NCBI RefSeq assembly: GCF_000382425.1
Contig: NZ_KB908292.1
Coordinates: forward strand, 62,001-126,000
DNA length: 64,000 nucleotides
Origin: Empedobacter brevis NBRC 14943 = ATCC 43319
GTDB lineage: Bacteria > Bacteroidota > Bacteroidia > Flavobacteriales > Weeksellaceae
Reading direction: 5' to 3'
The notes under the pieces are model-generated. The model was not told where the DNA came from, made no database searches, and saw only the letters and a list, made by a program, of their open reading frames with translations. A program made the translations under genes and the position numbers. How positions within the stretch are numbered: the stretch's first letter is position 1; each line of letters begins with the position of its first letter. Positions 1-9,374 of this stretch are shown piece by piece.

Positions 1-1565
1 ACGATATCAGCAAATTTACCGCGTCCACCTGATTGTTTTTTGTAAACCTCACGATGGTTAGCCGGTCTTGAGAATGATTCTTTGTATTCTACTTGAGGTT
101 CACCTTGGTTCACCTCTACTTTAAATTCACGTTTTAAACGGTCAACGATGATATCTAAGTGTAACTCACCCATTCCAGAAATAACTGTTTGACCAGAAGC
201 CTCATCAGTTTTTACTTGGAATGTTGGATCTTCTTCAGCTAATTTAGCTAAAGCCATACCTAATTTATCAACGTCAGCTTTCGTTTTAGGTTCAACAGCG
301 ATACCAATTACTGGATCTGGGAAGTCCATAGACTCTAATACGATAGGTGCTTTTTCATCACATAAAGTATCTCCTGTTTTGATATCTTTAAAACCTACTG
401 CCGCTCCAATATCACCTGCTTCGATTCTCTCGATAGGTTCTTGTTTGTTAGCGTGCATTTGGAAAATACGAGAAATACGTTCTTTGTTACCAGAACGAGT
501 ATTTAATACGTAAGAACCAGCGTCTAATCCTCCTGAATAAGCACGGAAGAATGCTAAACGACCTACGAATGGGTCAGTAGCAATTTTGAATGCTAATGCT
601 GCGAATGGCTCATCAACTGAAGGCTTTCTTGAAATAGGCTCATCAGTTTTTGGGTCAGTTCCTGGGATCGCTTCTTTATCACTTGGAGATGGTAAGTAAC
701 GACATACAGCATCTAACATGAATTGTACACCTTTGTTTTTGAACGAAGATCCACAAGTCATTGGGATGATAGACATATCTAATGTTGCAGCACGTAATGC
801 AGCGTTAACTTCTTCTTCAGTAATAGAGTTTTCATCCTCCATGTACTTCTCTAATAAGTCTTCGTCGTACGCAGCTACCTCTTCAATTAATTGACCACGG
901 AATTGTTTTACATCATCAACCATTTCAGCTGGAATGTCAACAACATCAAAAGTAGCACCATGATTTTCATCATGCCATACAATTGCACGGTTTTTAATTA
1001 AATCTACAACTCCTTTAAAATCAGCTTCGTCACCGATTGGTAAAACGATAGGAACAGCGTTTGATCCTAACATTTCACGTACTTGACGACATACATTTAA
1101 GAAGTCAGCTCCTTGACGGTCCATTTTGTTAACGAAACCTAAACGAGGAACTTTATAGTTATCTGCTAAACGCCAGTTTGTTTCAGACTGAGGTTCAACT
1201 CCATCTACTGCTGAAAATAAGAAAACTAAACCATCTAAAACACGTAAAGAACGGTTTACCTCTACTGTAAAGTCAACGTGACCAGGAGTGTCGATAATAT
1301 TAAAGTGATACCCTTTAGCATCTGGTAATGGCTTACCTTGTTCTGTTGGGAATGTCCAATCTACAGTTACTGCAGCTGAAGTAATTGTAATACCACGTTC
1401 AGCTTCTTGTTCCATCCAATCCGTTGTTGAAGCTCCATCATGTGTTTCTCCAATTTTGTGATTTTTACCTGAATAGAATAAGATACGCTCTGTAGTTGTA
1501 GTTTTTCCTGCATCGATGTGAGCAGCAATACCAATGTTTCTTGTGTATTTTAAATCTCTTGCCAT
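1..1565 (-). CDS. fusA: Elongation factor G, 3' end cut by window edge
   Basis: EF-G is the ribosomal translocase GTPase of the cytoplasm. The frame read back from the ATG at 1565 is open to base 1, giving about 521 of roughly 700 residues; the C-terminal domains lie outside. The start [20 protein letters not shown] is typical. Visible motifs are the P-loop (AHIDAGKTT, residues about 15-23), the switch II motif DTPGH and the NKMD guanine-specificity motif, followed by domain II and the start of domain III. It is the third gene of the rpsL-rpsG-fusA operon, 6 bases after rpsG, and is presumably transcribed from the promoter at 2495-2525. Identification is essentially certain. Confidence 0.98.
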   Translation of the reverse strand, partial: MARDLKYTRNIGIAAHIDAGKTTTTERILFYSGKNHKIGETHDGASTTDWMEQEAERGITITSAAVTVDWTFPTEQGKPLPDAKGYHFNIIDTPGHVDFTVEVNRSLRVLDGLVFLFSAVDGVEPQSETNWRLADNYKVPRLGFVNKMDRQGADFLNVCRQVREMLGSNAVPIVLPIGDEADFKGVVDLIKNRAIVWHDENHGATFDVVDIPAEMVDDVKQFRGQLIEEVAAYDEDLLEKYMEDENSITEEEVNAALRAATLDMSIIPMTCGSSFKNKGVQFMLDAVCRYLPSPSDKEAIPGTDPKTDEPISRKPSVDEPFAALAFKIATDPFVGRLAFFRAYSGGLDAGSYVLNTRSGNKERISRIFQMHANKQEPIERIEAGDIGAAVGFKDIKTGDTLCDEKAPIVLESMDFPDPVIGIAVEPKTKADVDKLGMALAKLAEEDPTFQVKTDEASGQTVISGMGELHLDIIVDRLKREFKVEVNQGEPQVEYKESFSRPANHREVYKKQSGGRGKFADI

Positions 1566-1571
1566 CGTGTC

Positions 1572-2048
1572 TTAGAATCTAAAGTGTGAAAACGCTTTAT
1601 TCGCTTCTGCCATTTTGTGAGTATCTTGACGTTTTTTAACGGCAGATCCTTCTTCTTTAGCAGCTGCAATAATTTCCCCAGCTAATTTTTGAGCCATCGA
1701 TTTCTCGTTTCTGTTACGAGAATATTTGATTAACCATTTCATTGCTGTAGAAATTTTACGATCCGGACGAATTTCCATTGGAATTTGGAATGTAGCTCCA
1801 CCAACACGGCGAGAACGTACTTCTACGTGAGGCATTACATTAGATAATGCTTCTTTCCAAATGTCTAATGAAGTTTTTTCTGCATCTTCTTTACGAGAAT
1901 CTACGATTTCTAACGCATCATAGAAAATTTTGAATGCTACAGATTTTTTTCCGTCGTACATTAAGTTGTTTACGAAACGAGTTACTAACTGATCATTAAA
2001 TTTAGGATCTGGAAGTAAAGGTCTTTTTTTAGCTCTTGTCTTTCTCAT
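1572..2048 (-). CDS. rpsG: 30S ribosomal protein S7
   Basis: S7 is a primary 16S rRNA-binding protein that nucleates the 30S head and contacts E-site tRNA. The 158-residue product has the usual length and the start [20 protein letters not shown]. The conserved central stretch around [20 protein letters not shown] and the basic segment WLIKYSRNR are present. It lies 12 bases downstream of rpsL and 6 bases upstream of fusA, the standard str operon order. Nothing is unusual. In other bacteria S7 represses this operon by binding its mRNA; no matching structure was worked out here. Confidence 0.98.
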   Translation of the reverse strand: MRKTRAKKRPLLPDPKFNDQLVTRFVNNLMYDGKKSVAFKIFYDALEIVDSRKEDAEKTSLDIWKEALSNVMPHVEVRSRRVGGATFQIPMEIRPDRKISTAMKWLIKYSRNRNEKSMAQKLAGEIIAAAKEEGSAVKKRQDTHKMAEANKAFSHFRF

Positions 2049-2060
2049 CTTACCTTAAAT

Positions 2061-2444
2061 TTATTTTTTAGCATCTTTAGGACGTTTCGCTCCATACTTA
2101 CTTCTACGTTGAGTACGTCCGTTTACTCCCGCAGTATCTAACGCTCCACGTACAATGTGGTAACGAACACCTGGTAAATCTTTAACTCTACCACCTCTAA
2201 CCAATACTATCGAGTGCTCTTGAAGATTATGACCTTCACCACCGATGTACGCGTTAACTTCTTTTCCGTTTGTTAATCTAACACGAGCAACTTTACGCAT
2301 TGCTGAGTTAGGTTTCTTAGGAGTTGTAGTGTAAACACGTGTACAAACACCGCGGCGTTGTGGACATGATTCCAATGCAGCCGATTTACTCTTCTTGGTT
2401 AGTTTTTTTCTACCTTTTCTAACTAATTGTTGAATTGTTGGCAT
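2061..2444 (-). CDS. rpsL: 30S ribosomal protein S12
   Basis: S12 is the decoding-centre protein of the 30S subunit. The 127-residue product begins [20 protein letters not shown] and carries the decoding loop [18 protein letters not shown] and the second loop [11 protein letters not shown]. Both lysines at the classical streptomycin-resistance positions (E. coli K42 and K87 equivalents) are wild type. It is the first gene of the operon, with an approximately 45-base leader after the promoter at 2495-2525. The C-terminal [11 protein letters not shown] is a normal basic tail. Confidence 0.98.
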   Translation of the reverse strand: MPTIQQLVRKGRKKLTKKSKSAALESCPQRRGVCTRVYTTTPKKPNSAMRKVARVRLTNGKEVNAYIGGEGHNLQEHSIVLVRGGRVKDLPGVRYHIVRGALDTAGVNGRTQRRSKYGAKRPKDAKK

Positions 2445-2494
2445 ACTAATTAAATTTCCTTTTAAATTTGGATTAAACCCATTTTTTGGGCATG

Positions 2495-2525
2495 CAAAAC
2501 TACAAATAATTTATACAAAAACAAA
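2495..2525 (-). promoter_or_regulatory. Bacteroidota-type promoter of the str operon
   Basis: On the minus strand there is a -33 TTTG (2522-2525), a 19-base spacer and a -7 TAGTTTTG (2495-2502). This matches the Bacteroidota consensus TTTG-N19-21-TAnnTTTG in both boxes and is the best full match found in the window. It would start an rpsL leader of about 45 bases. The wider gap to the divergent DUF47 gene (2445-2914, 470 bases) holds this promoter and the one at 2887; I see nothing else in it. Confidence 0.75.
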
Positions 2526-2886
2526 TAATTATAGATTTATTTTACATTGATTTATAAAATTTTATAACAAAATAAGCTTAATTTTACATACTCATTAAAG
2601 CATTTAATTTAACGATACTAAGAATTCATTAATTAATCAATAAACCCTTTTTAAACTCTTGTATCAAGTTCTATTTTAATAGTTATATAAAAATTGTTCC
2701 CCTTTAGATCTATTCCCAACTCAAATTCTACAAACAGATGATTTTTATTAATTTTAACTTATTGGAGTTTTTTTATACCCTATACGTTATATTTTTAATC
2801 ATTCTGAATCTTGTTTTAACTACTGACTATTTTTATAAAAATATTCGGATAATATTTATTTAATGTTAATTTTACATTAGAAAAAT

Positions 2887-2894
2887 TAATTTTG
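2887..2894 (+). promoter_or_regulatory. -7 element (TAATTTTG) for the phosphate uptake genes
   Basis: TAATTTTG fits TAnnTTTG and lies 20 bases before the ATG at 2915. No clear -33 TTTG is visible at the right spacing, so the call rests on the -7 box and its position. Confidence 0.5.
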
Positions 2895-2914
2895 CACTTC
2901 AAAACATTATTTAA

Positions 2915-3559
2915 ATGTCGGTAAACTCTTTTTTTAAATTATTTACTCCAAAGGATAAAGTATTCTATCCTTTGTTCGAGGAAGCTTCAAAAAGTTTAAT
3001 CAAATTAGCTGAATTATTACACGAGTGTGTAAATGCACCAGTTGAGGAACGCGAAGATTACATCGCTCAAATTTCGAAAATTGAAAGTAAGATTGAATAC
3101 TTAACTCAAAAAACAAATTTAGAATTAAGCAAAAATTTTATTACGCCTTTTGATAGAGAAGATATTTATCAATTAGTGAAGTCTATCGATTATGTTGCGG
3201 ACAACTTAAATGGAGCAGCAAATCGTATCAATATTTATCAAGTAGATAAGATCACAAAATCCATCCGAAAAATTACAGCTGTTAACTTAGAAGCTTGTCA
3301 ATTAATTGGAGAAGGAATTGAACAATTAAAAGATTTGAGAAACGTAAATCGTATTTACGAGATATGCGAACGAATCAATAAATTAGAAAATAAATCGGAT
3401 CGTATTTTTGACAAAGCAGTTCAAGAAATTTTCGAAAACGAAACTGATGCTAAAAACATCATCAAGTATAAAGAGGTTTTATCATCATTAGAATCTGCAA
3501 CAGACAAGTGTAAAAGTGTTGCAAATGTACTGGAGGCTGTAGCTGTAAAACACTCATAA
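2915..3559 (+). CDS. DUF47 / PhoU-like phosphate transport accessory protein
   Basis: This 214-residue soluble, highly helical protein belongs to the DUF47 family (PhoU-related helical bundles). These are almost always encoded beside PiT carriers and thought to regulate them. The start MSVNSFFKLFTPKDKVFYPL is typical, and paired helices with the PhoU-like stretch DREDIYQLVKSIDYVADN follow. It lies 22 bases upstream of the first PiT gene, so the two are very likely cotranscribed. The coupling to phosphate transport is established family context; the mechanism is not visible in the sequence. There is one DUF47 gene for two PiT carriers. Confidence 0.9.
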   Translation: MSVNSFFKLFTPKDKVFYPLFEEASKSLIKLAELLHECVNAPVEEREDYIAQISKIESKIEYLTQKTNLELSKNFITPFDREDIYQLVKSIDYVADNLNGAANRINIYQVDKITKSIRKITAVNLEACQLIGEGIEQLKDLRNVNRIYEICERINKLENKSDRIFDKAVQEIFENETDAKNIIKYKEVLSSLESATDKCKSVANVLEAVAVKHS

Positions 3560-3581
3560 CCAAAACTTAATCTAAAAGATT

Positions 3582-4688
3582 ATGACAGAATTTTTTTCAG
3601 CGTTCTCGAGTATGTTATCGTCTACGCCAGGAATTTTATTGATTACGATTATCTTATTGGCTTTTGTTTTTGATTATATCAATGGTTTTCATGATGCTGC
3701 AAACTCTATTGCTACCATCGTGGCAACAAAAGTTTTAACTCCTTTTCAAGCTGTTTTATGGGCTGCAGCATTTAATTTCGCTGCTTATTTTATTTCGGTA
3801 TATTGGATTGGAGAATTTAAGATCGGTAACACGATTGCAAAGTCAGTTAATGAGCACTTCATTACATTAGAAGTAATTTTAGCCGGAATTATTGCTGCTA
3901 TTTCTTGGAATCTGTTAACTTGGAAATTCGGTATCCCTTCTTCATCATCTCACACTTTAATCGGAGGATTTATTGGGGCTGCTCTTGCGCATGCAGGTGG
4001 TTTTTCTGCCGGTGGAGAAGATGTAATTGTCTACAAGAAAGTTATTCCAATTGTATTGTTTATTGTATTAGCCCCTTTAATCGGGATGATAATTGCTTCG
4101 ATTTTGACAATCATTACACTTCATATCTGTAAGAAAGCAAAACCTGCTAAAGCTGAATGGTGGTTCAAGAAATTACAATTGGTTTCTTCTGCTCTCTTCT
4201 CTTTAGGTCATGGTATGAATGATGCTCAAAAAGTAATGGGTATCATTGGAGCCGCAGTTATTTTCTATCACATGAATGTCGATTTTGATCCTGCATACGT
4301 ACAGGCTGAAGATAAATTTCAATACTTTGTTGCTCATTGGGGATGGGTACCTATCACATCATTTATTGTTATCGCTTTAGGTACAATGGGTGGTGGTTGG
4401 AAAATCATCAAAACAATGGGTTCTAAAATTACAAAAGTAACACCATTAGAAGGTGTAGTGGCAGAAACTTCGGGAGCTATGACACTTTATATTTCTGAAC
4501 ATTTCGGAATTCCGGTTTCTACAACACACACAATTACAGGATCTATTATCGGTGTAGGCTTAACGAAACGTGTTTCAGCAGTTCGTTGGGGAATAACCAT
4601 TAGTTTACTTTGGGCATGGGTTCTTACCATTCCTGTTTCGGCAATATTAGCTGCATTAATCTATTACGTTGTCACATTATTTATATAA
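3582..4688 (+). CDS. Inorganic phosphate transporter, PiT family (copy 1)
   Basis: This is a 368-residue polytopic inner-membrane carrier for phosphate, or a metal-phosphate complex, driven by protons or cations. The two inverted PiT signature repeats are visible: GFHDAANSIATIVATKVLTP near residue 35 and GHGMNDAQKVMG near residue 210. The family motif PSSSSHTLIGGFIGAA and its C-terminal counterpart PVSTTHTITGSIIGVG are also present. It follows the DUF47 gene by 22 bases and ends in its own terminator (4701-4727). The paralogue at 4790 shares long identical motifs, consistent with tandem duplication. Confidence 0.94.
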   Translation: MTEFFSAFSSMLSSTPGILLITIILLAFVFDYINGFHDAANSIATIVATKVLTPFQAVLWAAAFNFAAYFISVYWIGEFKIGNTIAKSVNEHFITLEVILAGIIAAISWNLLTWKFGIPSSSSHTLIGGFIGAALAHAGGFSAGGEDVIVYKKVIPIVLFIVLAPLIGMIIASILTIITLHICKKAKPAKAEWWFKKLQLVSSALFSLGHGMNDAQKVMGIIGAAVIFYHMNVDFDPAYVQAEDKFQYFVAHWGWVPITSFIVIALGTMGGGWKIIKTMGSKITKVTPLEGVVAETSGAMTLYISEHFGIPVSTTHTITGSIIGVGLTKRVSAVRWGITISLLWAWVLTIPVSAILAALIYYVVTLFI

Positions 4689-4700
4689 AATATATACAGT

Positions 4701-4727
4701 AAAAGGAGCTTAATTAGCTCCTTTTTT
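4701..4727 (+). terminator. Rho-independent terminator after PiT copy 1
   Basis: A perfect 10-bp stem (4701-4710 with 4716-4725), a 5-base loop and a run of T follow the stop codon by 12 bases. It separates the first PiT gene from the second. Confidence 0.85.
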
Positions 4728-4777
4728 ATTTTTTAAATAATTTTTGAAATTGATAAATAATAAGTTTAATAAATTTT

Positions 4778-4785
4778 TAAATTTG
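4778..4785 (+). promoter_or_regulatory. -7 element (TAAATTTG) directly before PiT copy 2
   Basis: TAAATTTG matches TAnnTTTG exactly and is followed by only four bases (CGCA) before the ATG at 4790. With transcription usually starting about 4-6 bases after this box, the mRNA would be leaderless or nearly so. It gives the second PiT gene its own promoter after the terminator at 4701. Confidence 0.55.
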
Positions 4786-4789
4786 CGCA

Positions 4790-5887
4790 ATGCAATTAAC
4801 CGTATTATTTATCATTATCGGCTTAGCCATTTTATTCGATTTTCTAAATGGTTTTCATGATGCCGCAAACTCTATTGCAACTGTTGTCACAACAAAAGTT
4901 TTAACTCCAATTCAAGCAGTTATATGGGCTGCTTTTTTCAATTTTGTTGCTTTTTTTATTGCTAAATTTATCATTGGAGAATTTGGAGTTGCAGACACTA
5001 TTGCCAAAATTATTAAAGAAGATGTTGTCGTCGCATTTGGCTCTAATCCTTCAATTGTTGTAATGGCAGCACTTTCTGCAGCGATTACATGGAATCTGCT
5101 AACATGGAAATTGGGAATTCCCTCTTCCTCTTCTCACACTTTGATTGGTGGCTTGGCTGGTGGGGCACTTGCTGCAACCGGCTATAATTTTTCAGCTATC
5201 AACAATACAATTATCCTAACAATTGTTGCATTTATACTCGTTGCACCCGTTATAGGACTTATTGCTGGAAATGTGATTTACATCATTACATTAAACCTGT
5301 GCAGAAATATAAAACCTCATAAAGCGGATTCTTGGTTCAAAAAGTTACAGCTTGTTTCTTCAGCTCTGTTAAGTATCGGACACGGTTTGAATGATTCTCA
5401 AAAAGTAATGGGGGTAATAACATTTGCTTTATTGGCTAATCAACAAGCCATTGTAAATACAGATATGAGTGAATGGGTTTTGAACGATGTTTTCGACTGG
5501 AAAAACTGGTTTATTACATCCAGTAGTACTGACATTCACGATTGGGTTCCGATTATGTGTTTCTCAGCAATTGCATTGGGAACGTTAGGAGGTGGAATGA
5601 AAATCTTGAAAACAATGGGAAATAAGATTACAAAAATCACGCCTATCGAAGGTTTTACCGCTCAGACCGCATCTGCTATTACGTTATTCTTTACAGAACA
5701 CATCAAAATGCCTGTTTCTACAACACACGTCATTACAGGATCTATTATTGGTGTAGGGATGGTAAAAAGAGTTTCTGCAGTACGATGGGGAGTGACCATT
5801 AGTTTATTATGGGCTTGGATATTAACGATTCCTGTTTCTGCACTTATTGCCACAGGTTTTTACTATCTATTTTTAATGTTTTTCTAA
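4790..5887 (+). CDS. Inorganic phosphate transporter, PiT family (copy 2)
   Basis: This 365-residue paralogue of the preceding carrier has the same signature repeats (GFHDAANSIATVVTTKVLTP and GHGLNDSQKVMG) and the same PSSSSHTLIGG and PVSTTHVITGSIIGVG motifs. The two diverge mainly in the loops: the segment after GVITFALLANQQ and the region around FDWKNWF differ. The start is fixed, because the first membrane helix begins at residue 2 and no other ATG is near. It has a separate promoter and terminator from copy 1, so the two may be expressed under different conditions. Which one is high-affinity cannot be read from the sequence. Confidence 0.93.
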   Translation: MQLTVLFIIIGLAILFDFLNGFHDAANSIATVVTTKVLTPIQAVIWAAFFNFVAFFIAKFIIGEFGVADTIAKIIKEDVVVAFGSNPSIVVMAALSAAITWNLLTWKLGIPSSSSHTLIGGLAGGALAATGYNFSAINNTIILTIVAFILVAPVIGLIAGNVIYIITLNLCRNIKPHKADSWFKKLQLVSSALLSIGHGLNDSQKVMGVITFALLANQQAIVNTDMSEWVLNDVFDWKNWFITSSSTDIHDWVPIMCFSAIALGTLGGGMKILKTMGNKITKITPIEGFTAQTASAITLFFTEHIKMPVSTTHVITGSIIGVGMVKRVSAVRWGVTISLLWAWILTIPVSALIATGFYYLFLMFF

Positions 5888-5899
5888 AAATACACTTAC

Positions 5900-5943
5900 A
5901 TACATATAAAAAGGCGGTCAATTGACCGCCTTTTTATATGTAT
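5900..5943. terminator. 44-base perfect palindrome, bidirectional terminator
   Basis: The sequence is a perfect inverted repeat centred at 5921/5922 with a GC-rich core (GGCGGTCAATTGACCGCC) flanked by A and T runs, so it forms a stem with U-tract on either strand. It ends the PiT gene (+) and the phosphohexomutase operon (-), whose stop codons are 13 bases from either side. Confidence 0.9.
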
Positions 5944-5955
5944 AATTTTAAATGA

Positions 5956-7671
5956 TTATTTACTAAAATCTTCTTTCAACGAATCGATTTTCGTTAATAA
6001 TTGCTGTTGAATTCTCGGATAATCTTCCTTATTCGAGATTGGTGCATTCACCGAAAAATAATACTTAATTTTCGGTTCTGTTCCTGAAGGACGGCAAGCG
6101 ACTTTACTTCCATCTTCTGTATAAAAAATTAATACATTGGATTGAGGCACATCGATTGTTTTTTCTTCACCGGAAACTAAATCTTTGTCAACAGAAGTCT
6201 GAAAATCTTTTACACGAACAACTTTAGATCCTGCTAATTGTTTGGGAGAATTTGTACGGAAATCAACCATCATTTGCGCGATCAACTCTGCTCCTTCTTT
6301 ACCAGGTTTTACAATATTAATCAAATCTTCTTGATAAGCTTTTCCTAATTCAAGATAGATTTCTGTTAGTTTATTGTATAATGAACTTCCTTTCGCTTTT
6401 TGGACAGCAGCAATTTCAGAAACCAATAATGCTGTTGTAACAGAATCTTTATCGCGGATAAAATCCCCAACCATAAATCCGAATGATTCTTCTCCCCCTC
6501 CAACAAAACTTTCTTTGCCTTCGAATTTACGAATCATATCTGCAATCCATTTGAAACCTGTTAAGCCGACTTTACAATCAACATTGAATTTCGCCGCAAT
6601 ATCATAGAAAATATCAGAGGTAACAATTGTCGAACCGATGAATTCTTTTCCAACTAATTTACCCGCTTCTTGCCATTTTTCTAATAAATAGTAGGCCAAA
6701 ACAGTATTCATTTGGTTCCCATTTAACAAAACAATTTCACCTTCGTTGTTACGCGTTGCAACACCTACACGATCCGCATCAGGATCTGTTCCAATTACAA
6801 CATCAGCGCCAATTTCGTTTGCTAAAGCAACTGCCATAACCAACGCTTCCGGCTCTTCTGGATTTGGTGATTTTACTGTAGGAAAATCACCACTTGGAAT
6901 TGCTTGTTCAGCAACCTGATAAACTTGTGTAAAACCAGCTTTCTCAAAAGCTTTTGGCGTAATTGCAACAGAAGTTCCGTGAATAGAAGTAAAAACAATT
7001 TTGATGTCTTTTTTTCCTTCCTGAGTAAAACTTCCGTTCTCTACACATGCTTTAATAAAAGCTTCATCAATTTCTTTTCCGATGTATGTTAATAATTCAT
7101 CATTTCCTTGAAATTTGATTTCTTCAACTTTTACATGATTTACTTCGTTGATAATTTCTCCATCTTGTGGTGGAACAATTTGCGCTCCATCATTCCAATA
7201 AACTTTGTAGCCGTTGTAAATTGGAGGATTATGAGAAGCAGTCAAAACAATTCCAGCATCACAACCTAAATGACGAACTGTAAACGACAATTCTGGCGTT
7301 GGACGGAAAGATTCAAATAAATAAACATGAATCCCGTTCGCTGTTAAAACATCTGCCACCATTTTAGCAAACGTATCTGAATTGTGACGAACATCATATG
7401 CAATTGCCACTTTTTTCTCTTTCGATGGAAATTGTTGATTGATATAATTTGCTAAACCCTGTGTTGCTGCACCAAGCGTGTATTTGTTTAAGCGATTTGT
7501 TCCTACCCCCATTATTCCACGCATTCCTCCTGTACCAAACTCTAAGTTTTTGTAAAAAGAATCGTCTAGTTCCGTTGGATTATGATCAATTAAATCTTGA
7601 ACAGCTTTTCTTGTTTCCGCATCATAAGCGTCAGAAAGCCATAATTTAGCATTGTCTAAACTTGAAATCAT
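5956..7671 (-). CDS. Phosphoglucomutase/phosphomannomutase family phospho-sugar mutase
   Basis: This 571-residue alpha-D-phosphohexomutase interconverts hexose 1- and 6-phosphates in the cytoplasm, supplying sugar 1-phosphates for nucleotide-sugar synthesis. All four family motifs are present: the phosphoserine loop TASHNPPIYNGYKVYW (near residue 145), the metal loop GTDPDADRVGVA, the sugar-binding loop GGEESFGF and the phosphate-binding loop RPSGTEPKIKYYF. The length fits the long PgcA/PGM2-like subgroup, distinct from the 460-residue GlmM at 15100. It is the last gene of the operon starting at 9956, 12 bases after the DUF2807 gene. Substrate preference (glucose or mannose) is not decided by sequence alone. 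Confidence 0.93.
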   Translation of the reverse strand: MISSLDNAKLWLSDAYDAETRKAVQDLIDHNPTELDDSFYKNLEFGTGGMRGIMGVGTNRLNKYTLGAATQGLANYINQQFPSKEKKVAIAYDVRHNSDTFAKMVADVLTANGIHVYLFESFRPTPELSFTVRHLGCDAGIVLTASHNPPIYNGYKVYWNDGAQIVPPQDGEIINEVNHVKVEEIKFQGNDELLTYIGKEIDEAFIKACVENGSFTQEGKKDIKIVFTSIHGTSVAITPKAFEKAGFTQVYQVAEQAIPSGDFPTVKSPNPEEPEALVMAVALANEIGADVVIGTDPDADRVGVATRNNEGEIVLLNGNQMNTVLAYYLLEKWQEAGKLVGKEFIGSTIVTSDIFYDIAAKFNVDCKVGLTGFKWIADMIRKFEGKESFVGGGEESFGFMVGDFIRDKDSVTTALLVSEIAAVQKAKGSSLYNKLTEIYLELGKAYQEDLINIVKPGKEGAELIAQMMVDFRTNSPKQLAGSKVVRVKDFQTSVDKDLVSGEEKTIDVPQSNVLIFYTEDGSKVACRPSGTEPKIKYYFSVNAPISNKEDYPRIQQQLLTKIDSLKEDFSK

Positions 7672-7683
7672 TTTTCTTGTCTA

Positions 7684-8388
7684 TTATTTTTTTATTACTT
7701 GAGCGCGATCGGCAATTTTAGTATCCTTGTTAGGGTCACCCATAAAATTTACAATTGAATTTCCTTTTGCCGAACCATATAACGTTTGACGAGCATTAAT
7801 ATCTAATAATGCATTATCATCTGTTGTAAAATTAGCTTCGTTCACTTCATATTTGAATAAATTCAATTTAGCTTCTCCGTAAGCTTTTACTTTCATCGTC
7901 CCTGCAGTTCCTTCTAACATGATATTCGATTGATCTTCTGCTTTCAAATTAAAGTTATTGGTAATTAAAAACGTTTGGTTGATTCTTGTTTGATCTTTCG
8001 CATTCATTTCCAATTCATCCACATTTAATGTTCCTGAAGTTGTAAGTGATGTTTGCTTAGCTACACTGATTTTTTCTAAATCGCGAGTAACATACACATA
8101 AAGATCATAAGCACTGTATTGATCAACATTCGATTTTTCTTTGATTGAAACAGCGTTGTTTTTTGCTTCAACTTCTAAATTATCAATAATATTTTGATGC
8201 GATTCTATCTTAATCCCCGACTTGTTTCCCGGAACTAAAATGACATTACAATTACACGAAACATTCAGATCTTTTATATTATCTGCCGTATATTCTTTCT
8301 GAGCAGTCGCAGCTCCTTCCCCATCAATAGACGATGAACAAGATGTAGCAGCTACTCCTAAAAGTGTTAACAAAATAATTTTTCTCAT
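7684..8388 (-). CDS. DUF2807 (head GIN domain) lipoprotein
   Basis: This is a 234-residue predicted lipoprotein. The N-terminus MRKIILLTLLGVAATSCSSS is a type II signal peptide with Cys at about residue 17. The mature part is rich in short beta-strand repeats (VSIKEKSNV, SLTTSGTLNVDELEM, ANFTTDDNALLDINA), as in the DUF2807 'head GIN' fold common in Bacteroidota. The function is unknown; such proteins are thought to sit in the cell envelope. It lies between a polyprenyl-phosphate glycosyltransferase and the phosphohexomutase, so an envelope role is plausible but inferred. Confidence 0.85.
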   Translation of the reverse strand: MRKIILLTLLGVAATSCSSSIDGEGAATAQKEYTADNIKDLNVSCNCNVILVPGNKSGIKIESHQNIIDNLEVEAKNNAVSIKEKSNVDQYSAYDLYVYVTRDLEKISVAKQTSLTTSGTLNVDELEMNAKDQTRINQTFLITNNFNLKAEDQSNIMLEGTAGTMKVKAYGEAKLNLFKYEVNEANFTTDDNALLDINARQTLYGSAKGNSIVNFMGDPNKDTKIADRAQVIKK

Positions 8389-8408
8389 AGTAGTTGGTTT
8401 TTTTCTTA

Positions 8409-9371
8409 TTAGTTTAAATTCAATTGTTTCTGAACTAAATACAATTGTTTTTCTCTGTTATTGCGAACGATTAATTCGCCCAAAAATCCCGCCAAAAATA
8501 ACTGAGTCCCTAAAACCATGAAAACTAATGAGATATAAAAGTAAGGACTATCTGTAATTAATTTAGCCGGTGTATGCGAAATGTAAACTTTATATAGTTT
8601 TTCGATTCCGATATAAAAGGAAGATAAAAGTCCTAAGATAAACATTAAAGTTCCTAGCAACCCAAAAATATGCATGGGTTTATTTCCAAATTTCGAAGTA
8701 AAGAAAAGTGTGATCAAATCCAAGAAACCATTTACAAAACGATTTGCACCAAATTTTGAAACACCATATTTACGTGCCTGATGTTTTACTTTCTTCTCTA
8801 TAATTTTCGAATATCCGGCATTTTTAGCCAATACAGGAATATAACGGTGCATATCTCCATACAATTCAATGTTTTGGGTCACTTCCCAACGGTAAGCTTT
8901 TAATCCACAGTTAAAATCATGCAATTTAACGCCGGATGTTTTTCTTGCTACACCATTGAATAGTTTCGAAGGAAGGTTTTTTGTCAATTTATTGTCCTGA
9001 CGATTCTCTTTCCAACCGGAAACAATGTCTGCCTTTTGATTTTTCAACATTTTATATAACGAAGGAATTTCCTCAGGAAAATCCTGTAAATCAGCATCCA
9101 TTGTAATGACAACATCTCCCTTCACTTCTTTGAAAGCAGCGCTCAATGCAGGTGATTTACCATAGTTTTTTCGGAATTTAATTCCTTTTACTTCAGGATT
9201 GAAGTTGGCAATATATTCTATAATCTGCCACGAATCATCTGTACTTCCGTCATCAACGAAAATGACTTCGAATGTAAAATCATTCTGTTCACATACTTTT
9301 TTGATTCTGTAGAATAATTCCTCTAAGGAATCCTGTTCATTCAATAAAGGAATAACAACTGAAATATCCAT
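8409..9371 (-). CDS. GT2 polyprenyl-phosphate glycosyltransferase (DPM1/GtrB-like)
   Basis: This is a 320-residue family 2 glycosyltransferase with a cytoplasmic GT-A domain and two C-terminal membrane helices (about residues 235-260 and 275-300). Motifs include the start MDISVVIPLLNEQDSLEELF, VDDGSTDDSW and the metal-binding DADLQD. This architecture moves a sugar from a nucleotide donor onto undecaprenyl phosphate, making donors for GT-C enzymes in the periplasm. It lies 3 bases after the DUF4199 gene and 20 bases before the DUF2807 gene. The sugar is not known. GtrB and ArnC are the closest named relatives by architecture. Confidence 0.9.
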   Translation of the reverse strand: MDISVVIPLLNEQDSLEELFYRIKKVCEQNDFTFEVIFVDDGSTDDSWQIIEYIANFNPEVKGIKFRKNYGKSPALSAAFKEVKGDVVITMDADLQDFPEEIPSLYKMLKNQKADIVSGWKENRQDNKLTKNLPSKLFNGVARKTSGVKLHDFNCGLKAYRWEVTQNIELYGDMHRYIPVLAKNAGYSKIIEKKVKHQARKYGVSKFGANRFVNGFLDLITLFFTSKFGNKPMHIFGLLGTLMFILGLLSSFYIGIEKLYKVYISHTPAKLITDSPYFYISLVFMVLGTQLFLAGFLGELIVRNNREKQLYLVQKQLNLN

Positions 9372-9374
9372 ATG

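Noticed and set aside
2445-2914. Riboswitch or S7-binding leader in the str operon gap
   Set aside because: Only a weak 4-bp hairpin was seen near 2478-2491; nothing matches a known regulatory fold.
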